The notes: generated by a model not told the origin, from the letters alone. Positions 8,146 through 17,064 are shown, counted from the first letter of the stretch. The stretch is DNA of 61,608 bases from an uncultured Collinsella sp. (GCA_902496455.1 CABVAY010000009.1:1-61608), one strand, 5' to 3'. A program made the numbers and translations.

Positions 8146-10149
8146 ATGTCGAAGCAAGCGGTCGTTGGAATCTTGGCGCATGTCGATGCCGGCAAGACCA
8201 CGTTGGCCGAGGCCATGCTGTTCAATGCGGGTCGCATTCGCAAGCGCGGCCGCGTGGACGATGGCGATTCGCATCTGGATACGAACGAGATTGAGCGCGA
8301 GCGCGGCATCACGATTTTCTCGTCGCAGGCCGTACTCGACCACGGCGATACCCACGTCATGCTCGTGGATGCACCGGGGCATGTCGATTTTTCGGCCGAG
8401 GCGGAGCGCACATTGCGCGCGCTGGACTACGCGATTTTGGTTGTGGGTGCCAACGATGGCGTGCAGGGGCACACCGAAACCCTGTGGCGCCTGCTTGCGC
8501 GCTATGACATTCCGACGTTCATCTATATCAACAAAATCGATTTGGAGAATCCTGGCCGCGATGCTTTGCTGGCACAGCTTGGGCAGCGTCTTTCCGAGGG
8601 CTGCCTGGATGCCAGCGAACTGCTGGCGGGCGAGGCCGTTCAGGAGGATGCTGCTGCGTTAGACGAGGCGGCGCTCGAGGAGTTTCTTGAGGCGGGTGAG
8701 CTTTCCTCCGCGACGCTGTCGCGCATGGTTGCTGAGCGCAAGCTCTTTCCCTGCTTTGCCGGCTCGGCGCTCAAGGACCAAGGTGTGGACGAGCTGTTGG
8801 ATGGTATATGCGCGCTGATGCGCGAACAGGCGTGGCTCCCGGAGTTTGCCGCCCTCGTCTATCGCGTCAGCCGCGGGGATCGCGGCGAGCGCTTGGCTTG
8901 GGTTAAAGTGACCGGCGGCACGCTGCATGCCAAGCAGGTGATTGGCGGACGTTCCGGTGCCGAGCCATGGGAGCAGAAGATCGACCAGGTGCGCATCTAT
9001 AACGGCGAGAAATACGAGCTTGCCCAGGAAGTTGCCGCTGGCGGCATCTGCGCCGTGACGGGCCTCGCGCACGTTCGCCCGGGTGATGCCCTGGGCGCGG
9101 AGCCCGCGGGCGATGCACCTGTCATTGCGCCGGTTCTCACCTATACCGTGCTGCCGGGCGAACACGACGTCCATGTGGTATTCAAAGCGTTGACTGAGCT
9201 GGCAGACGAAGACCCCATGCTCGGCGTAAGCTGGAACACGCATCTTGAACAAATACATCTGCAGCTCATGGGAGCGGTGCAGCTCGAGGTCGTGCAGCGC
9301 GTGCTGGCCGATCGTTTTGGCTTTGCGGTCGAGTTTGAGCCCGGCGGCATCCTCTATAAGGAGACCATTTCGCAGCCGGTCGAGGGTGTGGGCCACTTTG
9401 AGCCACTGCGCCACTATGCCGAGGTACATCTGCGCTTGGAGCCGTTGCCAGCGGGTTCGGGCGTGCAGTTTGGCACCGTGACCTCGACCGATGAGCTCGA
9501 TCTTAACTGGCAGCGTTTGGCACTCACCAACGCCATGGAGCGCGATCACCTGGGCGTGCTGACTGGCTCGCCCATCACCGATGTGCGCATTACGCTCACG
9601 GGCGGCCGTGCGCATGCCAAGCACACCGAGGGCGGCGATTTTCGCCAGGCCACGTACCGCGCGATTCGCCAGGGTTTGATGCAGGCGCGTGAGGCCGGCG
9701 CGGCGGTGCTGTTGGAGCCGTGGTACCGCTTTGAGCTCGAGGTGCCGGGGGAGTGCGTGGGCCGGGCGCTCTCGGATGCCACGCGCATGGGTGCCGAGTA
9801 CGAGCCGCCGACGATGGCGGGAGACCGGGCGAAGCTTGTGGGTCGCGTGCCGGCATCCGAGGTGCAGGATTATGCGTTGGAGGTGGCCGCCTATACGAGC
9901 GGTCGCGGGCATCTGTATCTGGAGTTCGCCGGTTACGCGCCCTGTCATGATGCCGAGCGCGTAATCGAGACGGCCGCCTATGAGCCCGAGGCCGATCTGC
10001 CCAGCACGCCCGACTCGGTCTTTTGCTCTCACGGCGCCGGCTACACCGTCAAGTGGTACGACGTCCCCGCCGCAGCGCACGTAAAGGTCGATCCCGCCAC
10101 CTTCCGCTCCTGGCGAGCAGCAGACGCCGAGTTTTTCGGCCATAGGTGA
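8146..10149 (+). CDS. TetM/EF-G-like translation GTPase
   Basis: A 667-residue translational GTPase with EF-G/TetM architecture: G domain (AHVDAGKTT at 11-19, DAPGHVDF, NKID), beta-barrel domain II, and domains III-V. It resembles the ribosomal protection proteins that displace tetracycline. However, the domain IV loop that carries YSPVST in TetM reads HAKHTEGGDF here, so a true tetracycline resistance function is doubtful. A housekeeping or stress role on the ribosome is more likely; NCBI-style naming would be translation factor GTPase family protein. The ATG at 8146 follows AGAGGAGAGCC; an earlier in-frame start at 8077 lacks such a site. Confidence 0.85.
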   Translation: MSKQAVVGILAHVDAGKTTLAEAMLFNAGRIRKRGRVDDGDSHLDTNEIERERGITIFSSQAVLDHGDTHVMLVDAPGHVDFSAEAERTLRALDYAILVVGANDGVQGHTETLWRLLARYDIPTFIYINKIDLENPGRDALLAQLGQRLSEGCLDASELLAGEAVQEDAAALDEAALEEFLEAGELSSATLSRMVAERKLFPCFAGSALKDQGVDELLDGICALMREQAWLPEFAALVYRVSRGDRGERLAWVKVTGGTLHAKQVIGGRSGAEPWEQKIDQVRIYNGEKYELAQEVAAGGICAVTGLAHVRPGDALGAEPAGDAPVIAPVLTYTVLPGEHDVHVVFKALTELADEDPMLGVSWNTHLEQIHLQLMGAVQLEVVQRVLADRFGFAVEFEPGGILYKETISQPVEGVGHFEPLRHYAEVHLRLEPLPAGSGVQFGTVTSTDELDLNWQRLALTNAMERDHLGVLTGSPITDVRITLTGGRAHAKHTEGGDFRQATYRAIRQGLMQAREAGAAVLLEPWYRFELEVPGECVGRALSDATRMGAEYEPPTMAGDRAKLVGRVPASEVQDYALEVAAYTSGRGHLYLEFAGYAPCHDAERVIETAAYEPEADLPSTPDSVFCSHGAGYTVKWYDVPAAAHVKVDPATFRSWRAADAEFFGHR

Positions 10150-10180
10150 TAGAGGGTCAGACTCTTTGCCGCATTTAATT

Positions 10181-10216
10181 GGTATAACTCGGTATAAGTT
10201 GGTATAACTATTACCA
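10181..10216 (+). promoter_or_regulatory. Three tandem GGTATAA repeats upstream of AAA+ ATPase
   Basis: Three consecutive 10-bp units begin GGTATAA (at 10181, 10191 and 10201). The last overlaps a short dyad, GGTA-N7-TACC. The exact 10-bp period places the copies on one DNA face. They lie about 27-60 bp before the ATPase start, so they are a probable operator or iteron-like site. Confidence 0.55.
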
Positions 10217-10242
10217 GGGTTTACCGATCCGAGGAGGCCGAC

Positions 10243-11361
10243 ATGAATCCAAATCCCTTTAAGCCAACGGCAGGCAAGCGGCCTCCGATGCTCATCGGTC
10301 GAGAGTCGGTCATCGAAGATTTTGAGGAAGGACTCGACAACGGCGCCGGAGCGCCGGGTAGGCTCATGCTCATTACGGGAAACCGCGGCTGCGGCAAAAC
10401 GGTTCTCCTGCGGGAGCTGCAACGTCTAGCCAGCGAGCGCGGATGGGCGGTTATCTCCGATTCCGCTTCGCTTGGCTTATGCGACCGCTTAGCCGACGCG
10501 CTTCGCTCGAATAAACCCGTTGTGACGTCAATGGAGTTCGGGCCGTCGTTTGGCCGGATGTCGGTCGAGGCGGCGCGAGCAAAGGGCGAGACGTTACGAG
10601 GGCTGGTCAACGAGCGCCTCAAGAAGCTCGGTCCAGGCAAGGGCATACTGTTTGCGATTGACGAGGCGCAGTCTGCGTCTATCGAGGAGCTGGCGGCTCT
10701 TGCCGTTCTCTATCAGCAAGTGCTCGGAGATCAGGATGCTACGGGATTGCCCGATAGCGACCAGCGCGGTCTTGCGCTGGTGTTCGCTGGATTGCCCAGT
10801 ATGGTTGATGACTTGCTCGAAGAGCCGAGCGTGACGTTTTTGCGCCGTGCCCAGCAGCGTACGCTGGGGGCGATTTCTTTGCCCAAGGTGCGCGATTCAT
10901 ATATCCAGACGGTCAAAGACGCTGGTCTTTACGTTGACGCGGAGACGGCGGACCTTGCGGCACGCAAGAGCATGGGGCATCCCTATATGGTTCAGCTGGT
11001 GGGCTATTACATGTGGCGCTCTGCTGTCCGACGTGGCTCGCAGGCCATTGAAGGGCACGATGTTGAGGCTGGGCACGTGGATGCCGTCTCCGAGTTCTAC
11101 GAAGCGGTTGACGCGCCCCTGTATTACGGGCTGCGCAGTCCACAGCGCCTTTTTATTGAGGCTATGGCGGTTGACGAGAACAAACCGACGCGCATGGCGG
11201 ACATCATTGAGCGTTGTGATCGTACCCAGAGCTGGGCGAGCAAATATCGCGCAAGCCTGATTCGCGAGCGCGTCATCGAGGCTGCCGGATACGGCCTCGT
11301 CCGGTTTACCGTGCCCATGCTGGGCGCGTACATCCGCAATCGAGTTTTATGGCATGAGTAG
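10243..11361 (+). CDS. Orc1/Cdc6-like AAA+ ATPase with C-terminal winged helix
   Basis: A 372-residue P-loop ATPase. The N-terminus NPFKPTAGKRPPMLIGRESVI is typical of this archaeal-type ATPase group. Walker A is GNRGCGKT at 46-53 and Walker B is ILFAIDEAQ near 140. A sensor-like stretch reads FAGLP, followed by FLRRAQQRTLG. The last 70 residues (from RLFIEAMAVDENKPTRMADI) form a winged-helix DNA-binding domain. It is clearly related to the ATPase at 13908-15008; both share FLRRAQQ and MVQLVGYYMW/LLQLVGYRAW. The role is unknown. Its 3' end overlaps the UvrA-like gene by 8 bp, so the two are probably cotranscribed. GAGGAGG precedes the ATG. Confidence 0.82.
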   Translation: MNPNPFKPTAGKRPPMLIGRESVIEDFEEGLDNGAGAPGRLMLITGNRGCGKTVLLRELQRLASERGWAVISDSASLGLCDRLADALRSNKPVVTSMEFGPSFGRMSVEAARAKGETLRGLVNERLKKLGPGKGILFAIDEAQSASIEELAALAVLYQQVLGDQDATGLPDSDQRGLALVFAGLPSMVDDLLEEPSVTFLRRAQQRTLGAISLPKVRDSYIQTVKDAGLYVDAETADLAARKSMGHPYMVQLVGYYMWRSAVRRGSQAIEGHDVEAGHVDAVSEFYEAVDAPLYYGLRSPQRLFIEAMAVDENKPTRMADIIERCDRTQSWASKYRASLIRERVIEAAGYGLVRFTVPMLGAYIRNRVLWHE

Positions 11362-13867
11362 GGTGATAAAGGTGACGGAACAGAAGATGAGCCCGCAGGC
11401 TATCGAGGTGCGTGGCGCGCGCGTCCATAACCTCAAAGACATCGATATCGATATTCCGCTGGGAAAGCTCGTGGGCATTGCCGGCGTGTCGGGCTCGGGC
11501 AAGAGTTCGCTGGCGTTGGGGGTTCTTTATGCCGAGGGCTCGCGTCGCTATCTGGAGGCGCTCAGCACCTATACCCGCCGTCGTCTGACGCAGGCCGAGC
11601 ACGCTCAGGTGGACGAGGTACTGCACGTGCCAGCGGCGCTCGCATTGCATCAGCGCCCCAGCGTGCCGGGCGTGCGCTCCACTTTTGGCACCATGACCGA
11701 GCTCAACAACAGCCTGCGTCTGCTCTTTAGCCGTTGCGCCCATCACGCGTGCCCACATTGCGGGGCACGCGTGGAGCCGAGCCTTAACGTGGCTGCGGGC
11801 CTGTCGCTCACGTGTCCGACATGCGGCCGCGAGTTCTACGCCCCGAGCGCCGAGGACCTTGCCTTCAACAGCGGCGGTGCGTGCCCTACCTGCGGTGGCA
11901 CCGGTGTCATGCGCGAGGTGGACGAGGCGAGCCTGGTGCCCGACGAGTCAAAGACTATCAACGAGGGCGCGGTGCTTCCCTGGGGCACGCTCATGTGGGA
12001 TCTGATGAAGCAGGTCGCCGGCGAGATGGGCGTGCGTACCGACGTGCCGTTTAACCAGCTCACGCCTCAAGAGCGCGACATCGTGTTCCATGGTCCGGCG
12101 GTTAAAAAGCACATTCTCTACGTTCCCAAAAACGGCGAGGGCGCCACGCCGCTCGACTTCACCTATTACAACGCCGTCTATACCGTCGAGAATGCGCTCG
12201 CCAAGGTTAAGGACGACAAGGGCCTCAAACGCGTTGCGCGCTTTTTGCGCGGGGGCCCATGCCGCGACTGCAGCGGCACGCGTCTCTCCGAGGCGGCACG
12301 CCAGCCCCAGGTGCGCGGTATCAATCTGGCGCAGGCCGCGGCCATGACGCTGGGTGAGGCGATTGAGTGGGTGCGCGGGGTGCCCGCATCCTTGCCGGCC
12401 GAGATGCGGCCCATGGCGACGGATATCTGCGATTCGTTTTTGAGCGCGGCCCGCCGCCTGGTCGACCTGGGTCTCGATTATCTTTCGCTCGATCGCGCCG
12501 GTGCCACGCTCTCCACGGGTGAGCGCCAGCGCGTGCAGCTTGCCCGCGTGGTGCGCAACCGATCGACAGGCGTGCTCTATGTGCTGGACGAGCCCTCGAT
12601 CGGCTTGCATCCTGCCAATGTCGACGGCTTGGTGGGTGTGATGCGCGATCTGGTGGATGACGGCAACACCGTGGTTGTTGTCGACCACGATACGCGCGTA
12701 CTGGCGGAAGCCGACTATCTGGTCGAGATGGGCCCCGTTGCCGGAGCAGGCGGCGGTAACGTGATCGCTGCAGGCACGGTGGACGAGCTCGAACAATCGC
12801 AGGGCAGCCGCATCGCTCCGTTTTTGCGCGCAGAGTCCAAGCGCTTGCGTCCGCAGGTGACTGACGAGGAAATGTTCGATCAGGGCCACATCCGCATGGC
12901 AACTAATGCCATCCATACCGTCAAGCCGCTCGAAGTCGATATTCCGCGCGGCCGTCTTGTCGCGGTGACGGGCGTTTCGGGTTCGGGCAAGACGACGTTG
13001 GTGCTCGAGACGCTCATTCCGGCGCTTAGAGCCCAGGCAGCTGGCGAGCGCCTGCCAAGCCATGTGCGCTGGGTCGACGCCGAGGGTATCGCACGCGCCA
13101 ACCTGATTGACGCCACGCCTATCGGCGCCAACGTGCGCTCGACGGTGGCGACCTATGCCGACATCCATGATGAGCTGCGCCGCGCCTTCGCCCGTACGCC
13201 CGAGGCCAAGGCAGCCGGCTACAAGGCGGGTGCCTTTAGCTACAACACTGGCGCCTTGCGCTGCCCTACGTGCGATGGCACGGGCTCGATATCGCTCGAC
13301 GTGCAGTTTTTGCCCGACGTCGAGATCGTCTGCCCGGCATGTCGTGGATCACGTTATGCAGACGCGGCTTCGCATATCCATCGCGAGGGCAAGGACGGGA
13401 GTCTGCTTACGTTGCCGCAGCTCATGGACATGAGCGTGGACGAGGCCATCGACGCCACACTGGGACTCAAGAAAGTTCAGACGCGCTTGCAGACCTTGCA
13501 CGACCTGGGCTTGGGTTATCTCACACTTGGCGAGCCCACACCGGCGCTTTCGGGCGGCGAGGCGCAGCGCCTTAAGCTTGCGAGCGAGATGGGCCGCGTG
13601 CAGGACGATGCCGTATTCGTATTTGACGAGCCCACGATCGGCCTGCATCCGCTCGATGTTCAGGTGCTGTTGAACGTGTTTGACGGTCTCGTTGCCAAGG
13701 GCGCCACGGTTATCGTAATCGAGCACGATCTCGACCTTATCCGTAACGCCGATTACGCGATCGACATGGGTCCGGGCGGTGGCGACGCGGGCGGGCAAAT
13801 CGTCTGCGCCGGTACGCCGGGCGACATCGCGGCCTGCTCCAAGAGCATTACCGGTCGCTACCTATAG
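11354..13867 (+). CDS. UvrA2-like ABC ATPase (class II UvrA)
   Basis: An 837-residue ABC-type DNA-damage ATPase, about 100 residues shorter than housekeeping UvrA. There are two nucleotide-binding domains. The first has Walker A GVSGSGKSS near 44-52 and signature LSTGERQRVQLARVV; the second has GVSGSGKTT and LSGGEAQRLKLASEM. Zinc modules include CPHC, CPTC, CPTCGGTG and CPTCDGTG. The reduced length fits UvrA2/DrrC-type proteins, which lack the UvrB-binding domain and are linked to tolerance of DNA-intercalating drugs. It starts inside the preceding AAA+ gene (translational coupling); an alternative ATG is at 11387. A true nucleotide excision role without UvrB binding is doubtful. Confidence 0.85.
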   Translation: MSRVIKVTEQKMSPQAIEVRGARVHNLKDIDIDIPLGKLVGIAGVSGSGKSSLALGVLYAEGSRRYLEALSTYTRRRLTQAEHAQVDEVLHVPAALALHQRPSVPGVRSTFGTMTELNNSLRLLFSRCAHHACPHCGARVEPSLNVAAGLSLTCPTCGREFYAPSAEDLAFNSGGACPTCGGTGVMREVDEASLVPDESKTINEGAVLPWGTLMWDLMKQVAGEMGVRTDVPFNQLTPQERDIVFHGPAVKKHILYVPKNGEGATPLDFTYYNAVYTVENALAKVKDDKGLKRVARFLRGGPCRDCSGTRLSEAARQPQVRGINLAQAAAMTLGEAIEWVRGVPASLPAEMRPMATDICDSFLSAARRLVDLGLDYLSLDRAGATLSTGERQRVQLARVVRNRSTGVLYVLDEPSIGLHPANVDGLVGVMRDLVDDGNTVVVVDHDTRVLAEADYLVEMGPVAGAGGGNVIAAGTVDELEQSQGSRIAPFLRAESKRLRPQVTDEEMFDQGHIRMATNAIHTVKPLEVDIPRGRLVAVTGVSGSGKTTLVLETLIPALRAQAAGERLPSHVRWVDAEGIARANLIDATPIGANVRSTVATYADIHDELRRAFARTPEAKAAGYKAGAFSYNTGALRCPTCDGTGSISLDVQFLPDVEIVCPACRGSRYADAASHIHREGKDGSLLTLPQLMDMSVDEAIDATLGLKKVQTRLQTLHDLGLGYLTLGEPTPALSGGEAQRLKLASEMGRVQDDAVFVFDEPTIGLHPLDVQVLLNVFDGLVAKGATVIVIEHDLDLIRNADYAIDMGPGGGDAGGQIVCAGTPGDIAACSKSITGRYL

Positions 13868-13868
13868 A

Positions 13869-13903
13869 CAATGAGGCAAAGGGACAGCCCCTTTGCCTCA
13901 TTG
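13869..13903. terminator. REP-like hairpin between convergent genes
   Basis: A 15-bp perfect stem (CAATGAGGCAAAGGG with its complement) closes on ACAGC. It carries the AAAGGGACAG core seen in other repeats of the window and ends both uvrA2 and the leftward AAA+ gene. Confidence 0.75.
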
Positions 13904-13907
13904 ATGC

Positions 13908-15008
13908 CTATTTCACGCACTGAGCGGCGAGATAGTCGCGGAAAAACGGCAATTCAAAAGCGACGATACCGCGCCCGCGTTCTCCGATGATGCCGGCGTC
14001 TATCATGCGGCGTCGGTAGCGGGAGACCTGCTGCGGCGAACGCTTAAGGCGCTCGACAAGGTCAGCGGTGGTGGACTCTTCCTCGTCATCGAGCATGGCG
14101 ATGAGGAATCGCTTGTCCTCCGCCGTGAGTTCCCGATAGGTTGCCGCGAGGATTCGGTCGTCCATCTCGTCGCGCGCGATTTTGATTCCCAGGTCAAAGT
14201 CGCGTGACGAGATCTCCTTCGAATCGCTTGTGAGATCCCAGGCACGGTAGCCTACGAGTTGCAATAGGAAGGGAAAACCAGAGATCGAGCGAACGGCTCT
14301 ATCGATTCCCTCAGCATCTGCCAGGCGATCGTTTTCCTGGATTGTGCGAATCAAGGCCTCGCGCACGTCATAGTCGGCAATGCGACCCAGATGATATTGT
14401 TGGGCGCGGCGAAGGAACGAGACCGTCTTGTGGTTCAGCAACGTCGAGACGTTGTTGGGAAGTCCCGCCATGAGCAGGGCGACGCGTTTCCCATCGGTCA
14501 CAAAGTGCTGATACGTCGCTGCGAGCTGAATCATCTCGTCGAGTGTCGGGTCTACCTCGTCAACCGTGACGAGCAGACCGGTGCCCGCCTCGTTGAGCTG
14601 GTCGATGATGTCGCTCATGCGATAACGCCAGGTTGAGGCATCGTGAACACGATTGACCTCAACGCTGCCGAGCGGTGCAATTCCGAGACCGGTGACTTCA
14701 AAGTGGTTGGACGAGTCGATGAGATGGGCTGCGGCGCGCTTCGTCCCGAGCTCGATTTCCTCAAGCATTCCCGGGAGCGCGGTCGTCTTTACGGCTATCC
14801 AGCCGTGGGATTCCGCCATTGTCGCGAGCGACGACATGAGAGCGGTTTTACCGGTTCCACGCGCGCCTGAGAAGATCGAGGTCAATTCTGGGCGCCTGCG
14901 CTGGCTCAAGAAGGCACGGTCCAAATCCCGAATAATCTGTTGTCTGCCAGCGAGATGGGCAGGAACCTCGCCAAAGCTAGGGGTAAACGGGTTCTCGAGA
15001 TATTCCAC
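13908..15008 (-). CDS. Second Orc1/Cdc6-like AAA+ ATPase with winged helix
   Basis: A 366-residue paralogue of the ATPase at 10243. Walker A is GARGTGKT at 48-55 and Walker B is LLVTVDEVD. The sensor region reads MAGLPNNVSTLL then FLRRAQQYHLG. The C-terminal winged helix includes TTADLVERLKRSPQQVSRYRRRMIDAG, a clear helix-turn-helix. It starts at GTG (15008) with AAAGGAGAGCCTT in front. The gene converges on uvrA2 across a hairpin, so the UvrA-like gene is bracketed by two related ATPases in opposite orientation. Possible roles include DNA-bound switch ATPase or defence-type sensor. No partner gene makes this certain. Confidence 0.8.
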   Translation of the reverse strand: MEYLENPFTPSFGEVPAHLAGRQQIIRDLDRAFLSQRRRPELTSIFSGARGTGKTALMSSLATMAESHGWIAVKTTALPGMLEEIELGTKRAAAHLIDSSNHFEVTGLGIAPLGSVEVNRVHDASTWRYRMSDIIDQLNEAGTGLLVTVDEVDPTLDEMIQLAATYQHFVTDGKRVALLMAGLPNNVSTLLNHKTVSFLRRAQQYHLGRIADYDVREALIRTIQENDRLADAEGIDRAVRSISGFPFLLQLVGYRAWDLTSDSKEISSRDFDLGIKIARDEMDDRILAATYRELTAEDKRFLIAMLDDEEESTTADLVERLKRSPQQVSRYRRRMIDAGIIGERGRGIVAFELPFFRDYLAAQCVK

Positions 15009-15122
15009 AAGGCTCTCCTTTCACACCGCCGTTTAACTTCATTTTACTTTAGTTAATTCTGATTAAAAGTGAGGGCTCTTTATCTAGAGCATCAATTAGG
15101 CGTGTGTGCTATCGGCGTGGCG

Positions 15123-15160
15123 CTTGAATGTAACAACGAGACAGTCCCTTTGTCACATTC
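15123..15160. repeat. Degenerate GAGACAG/GGGAC hairpin
   Basis: GAATGT and ACAA pair with TTGT and ACATTC around a loop holding GAGACAGTCCC. It sits at the trmL 3' end and on the minus strand reads ACAAAGGGACTGTC. It belongs to the same loose hairpin family as 13869-13903 and 49958-49996. Confidence 0.6.
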
Positions 15161-15752
15161 CCGGAAAGCCTGTTTGGCGCAGGGCCTCGTAGAGGACGAT
15201 GGCAGCGCTGTTGGAGAGGTTGAGTGCGCTGATGCGGTAGTCGTCCGGATTGACGAAGTTGCCGCAGATATCCTGCCGAAGGATGGCCTCATGGCCGTCC
15301 TCGGTATGCCCGAGCGATTCCTCGTGGGCTTCCCATGCCTCGACGTTGTCAAGCGAATCGCAATCGCGCAGCATCGGGATGCGCTCGCAGCGCTCGGGCG
15401 CCGCGGCGAGCAGCTCCTCGGGAATGCCTGAGCTCTCGCTGCCAAAGACCAAGTAGTCGCCATCGCGGTAGGTACTCTGAGCATAGGTGCGGCGTGCCTT
15501 TTTGGTCAGCAGATGCAGACGACCATCGGCGGGGGAGAGACCGTTGCGCGCAAGGAAATCCTCCCAGCCGGCATAGGTCGTCACGTCCAAATTTTGCCAG
15601 TAGCCCAGACCGGCGCGACGTACCGTCTTGTCATCGAGCGAAAAGCCCAGCGGCTCCACCAGATGCAGATGGGCGCCGGTAACCACGCAGGTGCGGCCGA
15701 TATTGCCCGTATTGGCCGGAATCTCGGGCGCATACAGCACGATGTTGAACAT
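15153..15752 (-). CDS. trmL: TrmL-like tRNA (cytidine/uridine-34 2'-O)-methyltransferase
   Basis: A SPOUT-fold (trefoil knot) methyltransferase that 2'-O-methylates the wobble base of tRNA-Leu isoacceptors. The N-terminus NIVLYAPEIPANTGNIGRTC, the middle YLVFGSESSGIPEELL, and the end LNLSNSAAIVLYEALRQTGFPG are diagnostic. The protein has 199 residues against about 157 for E. coli TrmL. The excess is a Glu/Asp/His-rich insert of about 45 residues between RIPM and ALNLSNS, right at the knot. The ATG at 15752 is preceded by AAGGAGATTC; a longer frame would run back into the CobW-like gene and is not credible. Confidence 0.9.
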   Translation of the reverse strand: MFNIVLYAPEIPANTGNIGRTCVVTGAHLHLVEPLGFSLDDKTVRRAGLGYWQNLDVTTYAGWEDFLARNGLSPADGRLHLLTKKARRTYAQSTYRDGDYLVFGSESSGIPEELLAAAPERCERIPMLRDCDSLDNVEAWEAHEESLGHTEDGHEAILRQDICGNFVNPDDYRISALNLSNSAAIVLYEALRQTGFPGM

Positions 15753-15774
15753 GAATCTCCTTGGCTCAGAACGA

Positions 15775-15808
15775 AAAACCACCACGAAGTTTACCTTCGT
15801 GGTGGTTT
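15775..15808 (-). terminator. Intrinsic terminator after the COG0523 GTPase
   Basis: A 13-bp stem (AACCACCACGAAG with its complement) closes on TTTAC. On the minus strand it is followed by a T-run, as expected for the end of the leftward GTPase gene. Confidence 0.8.
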
Positions 15809-15847
15809 GGCGGTTACGTAGGCGGAAAAATGCCCGCTTGGATAAAC

Positions 15848-16978
15848 CTAGGCGCGGTGCCAGTCGGTCAGGCAGGCATCGAGGGAGGCGATGAGCGCAT
15901 CCTTGTCCATGTGACGGCCGATGATGCACAGGCTCGTCATGCGGTCGCCCGTCTCGTCGTCCCAAATCTGCATGATCTCGGGGTTCTCGTCGATGATCTT
16001 CTGCTTCTCGCCCTCGGGCGCCGAGTCAACGAACAGGCCGTTCTCCATCAGGCGCATCTGGTGGCCGGCCTGCTCGAACATGTAGCACATGTCCGGATCG
16101 CCGGTCTGCCACAGCGGGCCCTTGACGCGAATGACCTCGTCGGGCCACTCCTGCTCAACAAAATCGGTGAACTTCTGCAGGTCAAACGGCTTGCGGCGCG
16201 AGTACACAAAGGTTTCGATGTCGTACTCGAGCACCTCGGGGTCGTCGTGCTCCTCGGGATGCTCCATGGCCTCGATCCAGGCGGCGGAGTTGTAGGCGCG
16301 CATAAAGTCGAAGCGGTCGGTGTCGAGCAGCTCCTCCATGGGGACCTCGCCGTTTTGGGCCTCGACGATCACGGCATCTTTCTGCAGGCTGCGCACGATG
16401 GCCTTGAGCTCGGCGATCTGCTCAGGGCTCACGGTATCGGTCTTGTTGAGAATCAGCGTGGAGCAGAACTCGATCTGCTGGATGAGCAGGCTCTCGATGT
16501 CGTCCTCGTCGATATCCTCTGCCAGCAGGTCGCGACCGCCGTTGAACTCGTCGTACATGCGGGCGCAGTCGACCACGGCCACGATGTTGTCGAGCGCGAG
16601 CTTGGGCTCGCCGCCCACCTTGGCCTCGTCGCAGAAGCTCGAGATGGTGTAGGCGATGGGGATAGGCTCGCAAATACCCGATGCCTCGATGATGATGTAG
16701 TCGAAGTTGCCCGAATCGGCGATGCCCTGCAGCTGGTTGGCAAGGTCGTCCGAAAGCGTGCAGCAGATGCAGCCGTTGGTGAGCGGGATGAGGTCATCGG
16801 TCTCGGAAAGGCCGCCGTCGGCGATAAGGCTGGCGTCGACGTTGATCTCGCCGATGTCGTTGACGATCACGGCGGCGCGGATGCCGCCGTCGTTAGCGAG
16901 GATGTGGTTGAGCAGCGTGGTCTTGCCGGCACCGAGGTATCCGGTAAGCATGATGATCTTCACGGGTTTGTTGGGCAT
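15848..16978 (-). CDS. CobW/COG0523-family metallochaperone GTPase
   Basis: A 376-residue G3E GTPase. Walker A is GYLGAGKT at 13-20. The metal-binding CICC motif is at 70-73, inside PLTNGCICCTL, and the base-recognition region includes LNKTD. A CobW_C domain forms the last third. COG0523 proteins deliver zinc or other metals to target enzymes. The C-terminal half has scattered acidic and His residues but no long His-rich tract. The start is the ATG at 16978, which has AAAGGAGGGCAC in front; the frame extends ten residues further up without such a site. There is no Zur box that I can identify upstream, so the metal remains open. Confidence 0.88.
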   Translation of the reverse strand: MPNKPVKIIMLTGYLGAGKTTLLNHILANDGGIRAAVIVNDIGEINVDASLIADGGLSETDDLIPLTNGCICCTLSDDLANQLQGIADSGNFDYIIIEASGICEPIPIAYTISSFCDEAKVGGEPKLALDNIVAVVDCARMYDEFNGGRDLLAEDIDEDDIESLLIQQIEFCSTLILNKTDTVSPEQIAELKAIVRSLQKDAVIVEAQNGEVPMEELLDTDRFDFMRAYNSAAWIEAMEHPEEHDDPEVLEYDIETFVYSRRKPFDLQKFTDFVEQEWPDEVIRVKGPLWQTGDPDMCYMFEQAGHQMRLMENGLFVDSAPEGEKQKIIDENPEIMQIWDDETGDRMTSLCIIGRHMDKDALIASLDACLTDWHRA

Positions 16979-17064
16979 GTGCCCTCCTTTGTTAGACATG
17001 GCTTACAGTTGAATCTTATGCCAAACGCCTGCTCTTATACCCACGCGCCGGCAAATAACACAAG

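Noticed and set aside
8146..10149. Calling this gene a tetracycline resistance determinant
   Set aside because: The tetracycline-displacing loop motif is missing and there is no mobile context.
8659..10422. 587-residue open frame on the minus strand
   Set aside because: It is the mirror of the TetM-like gene; GC-biased codons keep the opposite strand open. No ribosome site or domain supports it.
11948..13168. 406-residue open frame on the minus strand
   Set aside because: Shadow of the UvrA2-like gene.
15753..15965. 71-residue N-terminal extension of TrmL
   Set aside because: It would overlap the CobW-like gene and its terminator; the conserved TrmL start at 15752 has its own ribosome site.
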